From contig JALNXH010000003.1 of assembly GCA_023230455.1 (NCBI GenBank), positions 186,001 to 250,000 of the forward strand: 64,000 bases of DNA, written 5' to 3'. The translations under genes and the position numbers were made by a program. Source of the DNA: Rhodocyclaceae bacterium. Lineage in GTDB: Bacteria > Pseudomonadota > Gammaproteobacteria > Burkholderiales > Rhodocyclaceae. Under the pieces are notes generated by a model. That model saw nothing but the letters and a program-made list of their open reading frames with translations. It was not told the origin of the DNA and made no database searches. Positions 58,825 through 64,000 of this stretch are shown in pieces. Numbering within the stretch: the stretch's first letter is position 1; each line of letters opens with the position of its first letter.

Positions 58825-61056
58825 ATGGAGCACTGGGCTCACGTTCGGCAAGGCGATGGCGACGGCGGTGGTTGGACAGCTCACGATCTGGAAACTCACC
58901 TGCGCGAAGTGGCCCGTCATGCTGCGGCTTTTGCAACGCCGTTAGCGGGAGCTGATTGGGCTCGTATAGCCGGCCTCTGGCATGACCTAGGTAAATACCA
59001 GCCCGACTTCCAATGCTATATCCGTTCTGCCAGCGGCTTCGACGCACATATCGAGTCTGCTCCAGGTAAGGTCAAACATGCGATTGCCGGCGCAATCCAT
59101 GCGATTGAAACTCGTGGCGCCTATGGCCGACTGCTGGCCTACCTGATTGCCGGCCATCATGCCGGTTTGCCCGATTGGCATCCTGGAGACGCCAGAGGCG
59201 CAGCCCTATCGCAGGAACTGAAAGACGAAGTCGGTACGCTTGCCAAGGCCAGGGCCGGCGGTGTGCCGCATGGGGTTCGCGATCCCGGCATTTCGCTGAG
59301 CAAGCCGCCCATCCATGAAGCACGCGAACTGCATTTCTGGCTGCGGATGTTGTTCTCCAGCCTCGTCGATGCCGACTTTCTCGATACCGAAGCCTTCATG
59401 GACGAGAACCGGGCCAGTCTGCGGGGCGACTACGCGCCGATTCCCGTTCTTGGGGCGGCTTACGATCGCTATATGGATGGCAAGTTCGCCGTAGCAGACA
59501 GCCATGTCAAGGCGCTTCGCGCTGAAATCCGCGATACCTGCCTCGCTCATGCCGCCGAAGCGCCGGGTCTTTTCAGTCTCAGTGTGCCTACCGGGGGAGG
59601 CAAGACCCTGGCTTCCCTTGGCTTCGCCCTGCGGCATGCGCAAGCGAATCAGCTCAAGCGTGTCATCTACGTTATTCCCTACACCAGCATCATCGAGCAG
59701 ACAGCCGATGTGTTCCGCAGCGTGTTCGCCGATATCGAGCCTTCTCCCGTCATCGAACACCACAGCAATCTGGAGGTCGACAACGAGACGCCGAAGAGCC
59801 GCCTCGCCTGCGAAAACTGGGATGCGCCGATCGTCGTGACCACCAACGTCCAGTTCTTCGAGTCGCTCTATGCCGCAAAACCCTCCCGCTGCCGCAAGCT
59901 GCACAACATCGCCGAAAGCGTGGTGATTCTCGATGAAGCGCAATTGTTGCCAGCGGAATATCTTGGCCCTGTCCTCGACGCCCTGCGACAACTGGTGGAT
60001 CGTTATCGTGTGACAGTCGTACTCTCAACCGCCACCCAGCCGGAATTGGGTAAGACACGCAGCGATCCTTTTGGCCGAACGGTACTGAAGGGGCTGGGGC
60101 AAGCGCGAGAACTGGCGCCCGACCCGGCGCGGCTGTGCCGAGAGCTGGAGCGGGTGACGGTGAGTTTGCCCAAGGCCCCCGAAGATCGTCGTAGTTGGGA
60201 TCAGGTGGCTACCGAATTGATTGAGCACGAGCGGGTACTTTGCATCGTCAATCGCCGTAACGACGCCGAAGAACTTTGGAGAAAACTTCCCGCAGGTGCC
60301 ATTCACCTTTCCGCCCGCATGTGCGGTGCCCACCGTGCCCAGGTGATCGCTGACATCCGCCAGCGCCTGGTCGATGGACAGCCGGTACGGGTCGTCAGTA
60401 CGCAGTTGGTTGAAGCCGGCGTCGATCTCGATTTTCCGGTGGTCTATCGTGCGATGGCCGGGCTGGATTCCATTGCCCAGGCGGCGGGACGCTGCAATCG
60501 CGAAGGAAAAATACCGGGCAAAGGTGGCCGGGTAGTGGTCTTCAATCCGCCGCAACCTTCACCCAGCGGTTTGCTGCTCAAAGCGGAGCAGGCTGCACAA
60601 AGAGTTTTGGCGAGATCATCTGGTGAGCCACTGACGCCGGCAAACTATGCGCGTTACTTCGATTTTTTCTACAGCGACCTGAACGGCTACGACAAGGAGA
60701 AGGTAATGGAGCTGCTGACCCGCGATGCCGGAAAAGGAGAAATCCAATTTCGCACAGCGGCGGAGAAATTCCACCTGATCCCGGATCAGGGACAGCGGCA
60801 GATATTTGTTCTCTGGGGAGAGGGCGCAGAACTCATCGATCTCCTGAAGCAAATTGGCCCGAACCGCGACCTGATGCGTCGTTTGCAAAGGCATTCGGTG
60901 ACGCTTTACGACTATCAATGGAAAAAGCTGCTGGCGAACGGTGATCTGGAAATCCATGAGGACTTTCTGATTCAGAAAAGCGCTGCTCTGTATCACGAGG
61001 TTCTGGGATTGTTGCCGGAGGTGACGGACTATGAACCAGAGAAATTATTTGAATGA
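58825..61056 (+). CDS. cas3: CRISPR-associated helicase/nuclease Cas3 (type I-C)
   Basis: 743 residues. The N-terminal HD nuclease has AGLWHDLGKYQPDFQ (H53, D54) and LIAGHHAGLPDW. The SF2 helicase has SVPTGGGKTLASLGFA (K260), VILDEAQLLP, VVLSTATQPEL and the C-terminal lobe STQLVEAGVDLDFPVVY and AGLDSIAQAAGRCNREG. Cas3 nicks and degrades DNA unwound by Cascade. Type I-C is shown by the following cas5c-cas8c-cas7c. It ends 376 nt before cas5, an unusually long gap filled by the elements below. Confidence 0.96.
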   Translation: MEHWAHVRQGDGDGGGWTAHDLETHLREVARHAAAFATPLAGADWARIAGLWHDLGKYQPDFQCYIRSASGFDAHIESAPGKVKHAIAGAIHAIETRGAYGRLLAYLIAGHHAGLPDWHPGDARGAALSQELKDEVGTLAKARAGGVPHGVRDPGISLSKPPIHEARELHFWLRMLFSSLVDADFLDTEAFMDENRASLRGDYAPIPVLGAAYDRYMDGKFAVADSHVKALRAEIRDTCLAHAAEAPGLFSLSVPTGGGKTLASLGFALRHAQANQLKRVIYVIPYTSIIEQTADVFRSVFADIEPSPVIEHHSNLEVDNETPKSRLACENWDAPIVVTTNVQFFESLYAAKPSRCRKLHNIAESVVILDEAQLLPAEYLGPVLDALRQLVDRYRVTVVLSTATQPELGKTRSDPFGRTVLKGLGQARELAPDPARLCRELERVTVSLPKAPEDRRSWDQVATELIEHERVLCIVNRRNDAEELWRKLPAGAIHLSARMCGAHRAQVIADIRQRLVDGQPVRVVSTQLVEAGVDLDFPVVYRAMAGLDSIAQAAGRCNREGKIPGKGGRVVVFNPPQPSPSGLLLKAEQAAQRVLARSSGEPLTPANYARYFDFFYSDLNGYDKEKVMELLTRDAGKGEIQFRTAAEKFHLIPDQGQRQIFVLWGEGAELIDLLKQIGPNRDLMRRLQRHSVTLYDYQWKKLLANGDLEIHEDFLIQKSAALYHEVLGLLPEVTDYEPEKLFE

Positions 61057-61082
61057 AATCACCCGCTTATGCGGGTGGTTTC
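61055..61082. terminator. Terminator-like hairpin at cas3 3' end and CreR-like RNA 3' end
   Basis: GAAATCACCCGC (61055-61066), loop TTAT, GCGGGTGGTTTC (61071-61082): a 12-bp stem with one imperfect pair (U-G on plus, C-A on minus), overlapping the cas3 stop. A/T-rich sequence follows on both sides but no pure T run. It could end both convergent transcripts. Confidence 0.55.
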
Positions 61083-61107
61083 AATTTCATCCCCTACGGT
61101 TAAAAGG

Positions 61108-61140
61108 TTTCAATCCTCGCTTCCTTAGTAGGAGGCGCAA
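61108..61140 (-). repeat. Degenerate type I-C CRISPR repeat (pseudo-repeat)
   Basis: Read on the minus strand it has a stem CGCCTCCT-ACTA-AGGAAGCG with one C-A mismatch and ends AGGATTGAAAC. Type I-C repeats commonly end GCGTGGATTGAAAC after a GC-rich stem; here the last 14 bases differ at one place. A single copy, not an array. The genuine array is outside the window, so identity to it cannot be measured. Confidence 0.78.
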
Positions 61141-61177
61141 GTAACTTCTACAGCACTTCATAGAAGTTACGTAGCAG

Positions 61178-61206
61178 ATTCTAGTAAGATCGCTAAGATC
61201 ATGCAA
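61178..61206 (-). promoter_or_regulatory. Promoter of the CreR-like RNA
   Basis: On the minus strand: -35 TTGCAT (61206-61201), exactly 17 bp, -10 TAGAAT (61183-61178), predicted start near 61171. It is divergent from the cas5-operon promoter, and the shared target lies between the two -35 elements. Confidence 0.7.
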
Positions 61207-61209
61207 TAA

Positions 61210-61226
61210 CCTACGGTTAAAAGGAA
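61210..61226 (-). promoter_or_regulatory. Putative Cascade target site (PAM plus 14-nt seed match)
   Basis: Minus strand 5'-TTC (61226-61224) followed by CTTTTAACCGTAGG (61223-61210), an exact copy of the pseudo-spacer seed at 61107-61094; matching stops after 14 nt. It lies 1 bp from the -35 of the cas promoter (61228) and 3 bp from the -35 of the RNA's own promoter (61206). Cascade bound here would hinder both. Confidence 0.72.
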
Positions 61227-61227
61227 G

Positions 61228-61256
61228 TTGACTTTGCGTTGATGGGGGCTTATTGT
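61228..61256 (+). promoter_or_regulatory. Internal promoter of the small peptide-cas5-cas8-cas7 operon
   Basis: TTGACT (61228-61233), 17-bp spacer, TATTGT (61251-61256), predicted start near 61263. It is well placed for the 42-codon gene (SD at 61278) and the Cascade genes behind it, and would let them be expressed apart from cas3. Confidence 0.75.
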
Positions 61257-61287
61257 CGCCACCGTGATATTTGCGTTGGAGGACGGT

Positions 61288-61416
61288 ATGAACCCTATCG
61301 TTGCTGTGGCCCAAGAATTTTTTCGGTTTTTGTTGGCGGCGCCATTTGTGAAGTTTTTGACTTTTCTGCTGTTCCTCTTGGCGTTGGTCTGGATATATCG
61401 CTTTCTTGGTGGATAG
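61288..61416 (+). CDS. 42-residue single-pass hydrophobic peptide between cas3 and cas5
   Basis: ATG at 61288 with a strong GGAGG (61278-61282) five bases upstream; TAG at 61414. The peptide begins MNPIVAVAQEFF, and a hydrophobic stretch from about residue 14 to 36 (including FLTFLLFLLALVWIY) ends in RFLGG. One membrane helix with Lys22 and Arg13 is predicted. It is the first gene after the promoter that carries the putative Cascade target, and cas5 follows 16 nt later with its own AGAGGG. Codons are T-rich (many TTT, TTG) compared with neighbouring genes. I recognise no family. Size and hydrophobicity resemble type I toxin peptides, so a CreT-like role is possible; a harmless membrane accessory or leader peptide is equally compatible. 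Confidence 0.68.
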   Translation: MNPIVAVAQEFFRFLLAAPFVKFLTFLLFLLALVWIYRFLGG

Positions 61417-61432
61417 TTACAGAGGGTCGAAC

Positions 61433-62095
61433 ATGAAATCCTATTGCCTTGAAGTCTCCGGCGCCTTCGCCTGCTTCACCCGGCCGGAAATGAAGGTCGA
61501 GCGGGTGAGCTACGATGTCATCACGCCTTCGGCGGCGCGCGCCGTATTCGAGGCCGTATTGTGGAAGCCGGCGCTACGCTGGCGCGTCCGCAAGATCGAG
61601 GTACTGAATCCCATCCGCTGGATTTCTCTGCGCCGCAACGAGGTCGGTGCCGTCGTCCCGGTCGGCAGCGTCAAGAGTGCGATGAACAAGGGTTCCGGCG
61701 ATCTTGCCCTCTACATCGAAGACGAGCGCCAGCAAAGGGCCGGCCTGTTCCTGCGCGACGTGGCCTATCGTCTGCATGCGGACCTGGATGTACTGCCTAC
61801 GGCTGGCGCCAACAACCCGCCGGCAAAGTTCTGGGAGATGTTCGAGCGCCGCGCCGGCAAGGGCCAGTGCGTGAATCAGCCCTACCTGGGCTGCCGCGAG
61901 TTCGCCTGCGATTTCCGGTTGGCGGGCGAGAACGAACCCGCCGCGCCGATTGCCGAAACCCGCGACTTGGGCTGGATGCTGCACGACATGGATTTCACCG
62001 ATGCCGCCGATCCTAAGCCGCGTTTCTTTCGCGCCGAGTTGAAAGCGGGCGTGCTGACGGTGCCGGACGCCGAAAGTGCGGAGGTGCGGGGATGA
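61433..62095 (+). CDS. cas5c: Type I-C Cas5 (Cas5c/d) crRNA-processing endonuclease
   Basis: 220 residues from ATG 61433 with AGAGGG upstream. It begins MKSYCLEVSGAFACFTRPEMKVER-like (Cas5 start MKSYCLEVSGAFACF seen) with VSYDVITPSAARAVFEAVLW, the RAMP fold of subtype I-C. RKIEVLNPIRWISLRRNEV follows. In type I-C, which lacks Cas6, this protein cuts pre-crRNA at the repeat stem base. Candidate catalytic Tyr/Lys/His residues cannot be fixed from sequence alone. It overlaps cas8c by ATGA. Confidence 0.95.
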   Translation: MKSYCLEVSGAFACFTRPEMKVERVSYDVITPSAARAVFEAVLWKPALRWRVRKIEVLNPIRWISLRRNEVGAVVPVGSVKSAMNKGSGDLALYIEDERQQRAGLFLRDVAYRLHADLDVLPTAGANNPPAKFWEMFERRAGKGQCVNQPYLGCREFACDFRLAGENEPAAPIAETRDLGWMLHDMDFTDAADPKPRFFRAELKAGVLTVPDAESAEVRG

Positions 62096-63831
62096 TCCTC
62101 CAAGCCCTTAACGACTACTACGCCCGCAAGGCGACCGACCCGCAGACCGGGCTGGCGCCGGAAGGATTCGAGCTCAAGGCCATTCCCTTCGTGCTGGTGC
62201 TGGACGAGGCCGGCCGGTTGGTGCAGTTTGCCGACCGGCGGGAAGGCACGGGGAAGAAGAAGGAAGCCAAGGCCGTGCTGGTGCCGCAAGGCATCAAGAA
62301 GACATCGGGCGTTGCCGCCAACCTGCTTTGGGACAACGCCGAATATGTTCTCGGCGTCGTTGCTCGGGGCAGGCCGGAGCGGGTGGCCGAGCAACAGCTT
62401 GCCTTCGCTGCCCGGTTGCGCGAAGCCTTCGGCGAAGCGCCGGACGATGTCGGGCTGCGGGCGGTATTCGCCTTTCTGGAGCGGCATAGGAGCGAAGCGC
62501 TGGAGGCACTGGCGGTCGATCCCGCATGGCCGGAAATCCTCGAAACGAATCCGCTGATGACTTTCCAGTTGAATGCGGATACCGAACTGGTTTGCCAGCG
62601 GCCCGCCGTGATTGCAGCCCTGACAGCCGCAGGAGGCGATGCGCCGGACGGCCGCTGCCTCGTTTCCGGCGAGCCGGATGTCATCGAGCGTCTGCACCCA
62701 GCCATCAAAGGCGTGTGGGGGGCGCAAACGTCCGGCGCCAATATTGTTTCCTTCAACCTCGGCGCTTTCAATTCCTACGGTAAGAACCAGAGCTTCAATG
62801 CGCCGGTGGGCAAGCGCGCCGTCTTCGCCTACACCACGGCACTGAACCATCTGCTGGCCAAAGGCTCGCGCCAACGGGTGCAAGTTGGCGACGCCTCCAC
62901 TGTGTTCTGGGCGGAGAAAGCCAGCGGGGCGCCGTTCGAGGCCGCTTTCCTCGACTTCCTCGGCCCGCCGCGAGACGATCCCGATCAAGGCACGCAGGCG
63001 GTGGCGAGCCTCTATTGCAGCGTCAAGGAAGACAAGCTCTTTACTAGCGACGACAGCCAGCGGTTCCATGTGCTGGGCTTGGCCCCGAATGCGGCGCGTA
63101 TCGCCGTGCGCTTCTGGCACGCGTCGACCATCACCGAATTGGGACTTGCCTTCCAGCGCTACTTCAATGAAGTGGAGATCGTGCGGCCGGCTTACGAGGT
63201 CGGCGCTCCCCTGTCTCTCTTTCGCCTGTTGGCGGCCACTGCCCTGCTGGGCAAGGCCGAGAACATTCCACCCAACCTGGGCGGCGATGTTACGCGCGCC
63301 ATCCTCAAAGGACACCGCTATCCCGAAACCCTGATGCAGGGTGCGCTGCGGCGTATTCGTGCCGAGCGTGAAGTAACTTATCCCCGTGCCGCCCTGCTCA
63401 AGGCTTGGCTCATTCGCAACTGCAACGACAAGGAGATTACCGTGTCGCTTAACGAAACCAATATCGACCCCGGCTACCGCCTCGGGCGCCTTTTCGCAGC
63501 GCTTGAACGGATACAGGAGCGCGCTCAGGGCAACCTCAACGCCAGCATCCGAGAACGCTACTACGGCGCGTTTTCCGCGACGCCGGTGACGGTGCTGCCC
63601 CTGCTGATGAAACTCAAGAATCACCATCTCGCCAAACTGCCCAATCGCGGCGAAGCGGCGAATCTCGAAAAACTGCTTTCCGCCATCATCGACGGCCTGG
63701 GCGATATACCCGGTCGCCTGAGTCTGGCCGAACAGGCAAGCTTTGCCGTCGGCTACTACCACCAGCGCCAGGCGTTCTTCAACAAGCCCGATGCCGATAC
63801 CCCCGATCAATCTGCCACTGAAAAGGAATGA
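62092..63831 (+). CDS. cas8c: Type I-C Cascade large subunit Cas8c/Csd1
   Basis: 579 residues, normal for Csd1. MILQALNDYYARKA is the family N terminus; VLVPQGIKKTSGVAANLLWDN-type region (KKTSGVAANLLWDNAEYVLG) and SGANIVSFNLGAFNSYGKNQ are characteristic, with WHASTITELGLAFQRYF near the middle and YYGAFSATPVTVLPLLMKLK near the end. It recognises the PAM and, through an internal start in many I-C systems, also supplies the small subunit Cas11c. Coupled to cas5c by ATGA; cas7c starts 2 nt after its stop. Confidence 0.96.
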   Translation: MILQALNDYYARKATDPQTGLAPEGFELKAIPFVLVLDEAGRLVQFADRREGTGKKKEAKAVLVPQGIKKTSGVAANLLWDNAEYVLGVVARGRPERVAEQQLAFAARLREAFGEAPDDVGLRAVFAFLERHRSEALEALAVDPAWPEILETNPLMTFQLNADTELVCQRPAVIAALTAAGGDAPDGRCLVSGEPDVIERLHPAIKGVWGAQTSGANIVSFNLGAFNSYGKNQSFNAPVGKRAVFAYTTALNHLLAKGSRQRVQVGDASTVFWAEKASGAPFEAAFLDFLGPPRDDPDQGTQAVASLYCSVKEDKLFTSDDSQRFHVLGLAPNAARIAVRFWHASTITELGLAFQRYFNEVEIVRPAYEVGAPLSLFRLLAATALLGKAENIPPNLGGDVTRAILKGHRYPETLMQGALRRIRAEREVTYPRAALLKAWLIRNCNDKEITVSLNETNIDPGYRLGRLFAALERIQERAQGNLNASIRERYYGAFSATPVTVLPLLMKLKNHHLAKLPNRGEAANLEKLLSAIIDGLGDIPGRLSLAEQASFAVGYYHQRQAFFNKPDADTPDQSATEKE

Positions 63832-63833
63832 CC

Positions 63834-64000
63834 ATGAGCCTCGATCATCGCTATGACTTTGTGCTTCTGTTCGACGTGAAGGACGGCAACCCCAACGGCG
63901 ACCCCGATGCCGGCAACCTGCCGCGGCTCGATGCCGAAACCGGCCATGGCCTGGTGACGGACGTTTGCCTCAAGCGCAAGGTGCGCAATTACGTCGGCAT
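63834..64000 (+). CDS. cas7c: Type I-C Cas7 (Csd2) backbone subunit, 5' part
   Basis: ATG at 63834 preceded by AAAAGGAA; the frame runs off the window end after 55 codons. MSLDHRYDFVLLFDVKDGNPNGDPDAGNLPR-type start (DVKDGNPNGDPDAGNLPRLD visible) is the Csd2/Cas7 N terminus with the NPNGDPD loop. It coats the crRNA in Cascade. cas4, cas1, cas2 and the array are expected beyond. Confidence 0.93.
   Translation, partial: MSLDHRYDFVLLFDVKDGNPNGDPDAGNLPRLDAETGHGLVTDVCLKRKVRNYVG

Larger units (their letters stand above)
61050..61171 (-). ncRNA. Putative crRNA-resembling autorepressor RNA (CreR/CreA-like)
   Basis: The minus-strand transcript is predicted from a TTGCAT-N17-TAGAAT promoter. It reads a perfect 10-bp hairpin (61170-61141), then a degenerate type I-C repeat (61140-61108) ending GGATTGAAAC, then a spacer-like seed CTTTTAACCGTAGG (61107-61094 on minus), then the terminator-like hairpin. 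The seed matches a second site (61223-61210 on minus) that has TTC, the type I-C PAM, directly 5'. At its own locus the three bases 5' of the seed are AAC from the repeat, so self-targeting is avoided. Known CreR and CreA RNAs guide Cascade to short partial matches near cas or toxin promoters without cleavage. Expression and function are inference. Confidence 0.72.

Noticed and set aside
61055..61140. A two-repeat mini CRISPR array after cas3
   Set aside because: A second ATTGAAAC occurs at 61078-61085 (minus), but the sequence before it is the seed, not a repeat stem. Only one repeat-like unit with a stem is present, so a guide RNA with terminator fits better than an array.
61882..63810. A 642-codon minus-strand frame opposite cas5/cas8c
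   Set aside because: Composition artefact; the sense frames are clear Cas5c and Cas8c with ATGA coupling.

Overview
The window is 64 kb of a GC-rich proteobacterial chromosome. Gene content suggests a facultatively anaerobic betaproteobacterium, most likely of the Rhodocyclaceae type. This rests on a ccoNOQP cbb3-oxidase locus with its ccoIS/ccoGH accessory genes, a class I PHA synthase, NnrS and hemerythrin genes next to fnr/hemN, PilY1, and a Fur, BamE, DapB, CarAB, GreA, RlmE, FtsH, FolP, GlmM housekeeping run. The taxon is inference; no rRNA is present.

Layout. 1-3 kb: the 3' part of pilY1, a TonB-like protein and tRNA-Thr(CGT). 3.4-12 kb: microaerobic respiration, with ccoI, ccoS, ccoN, ccoO, ccoQ, ccoP, ccoG and ccoH. 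12-18 kb: a universal stress protein divergent from phaC, an NPD-type flavoenzyme, then nnrS, sirB2-like and hemerythrin genes. 18-23 kb: fnr divergent from hemN, a TauE/SafE-like membrane protein and copA. 23-35 kb: mostly leftward housekeeping genes (panD, panC, panB, folK, pcnB, a HAD phosphatase, hda, perM, a PilZ protein, miaA, a thioesterase, mutL), with purM rightward. 35-46 kb: rraA, two GGDEF proteins, dedA, hupE, cobA, an HDOD protein, a metallo-beta-lactamase protein, nadK, recN and fur. 46-58.7 kb: bamE, dapB, carAB, greA, yhbY, rlmE, ftsH, folP, glmM, corA. 58.8-64 kb: the start of a type I-C CRISPR-Cas operon (cas3, cas5c, cas8c, start of cas7c). The array itself lies outside the window.

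Regulation. Four FNR-type boxes (TTGAT-N4-A/GTCAA) precede ccoN, a putative small RNA, nnrS and hemN. Each sits at the class II spacing from a plausible -10 element, so the fnr gene encoded here probably controls much of the first 20 kb. One of these promoters has no protein gene behind it: about 95 nt downstream is a near-ideal intrinsic terminator, which suggests an FNR-activated sRNA between ccoS and ccoN.

The most striking element is the 231-bp gap between cas3 and the next gene. On the minus strand it holds, in order, a sigma70-like promoter, a perfect 10-bp hairpin, a degenerate type I-C repeat ending in GGATTGAAAC, a 14-nt spacer-like seed, and a terminator-like hairpin. The 14-nt seed recurs exactly once more, next to a TTC motif (the type I-C PAM) and one base from the -35 box of the promoter that drives the rest of the cas operon. 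This is the layout expected of a crRNA-resembling autorepressor RNA (CreR/CreA type) that would guide Cascade to its own promoter. The first gene behind that promoter is not cas5 but an unrecognised 42-residue single-pass hydrophobic peptide. It may be a CreT-like toxin or a membrane accessory. All of this is read from sequence and needs expression data.
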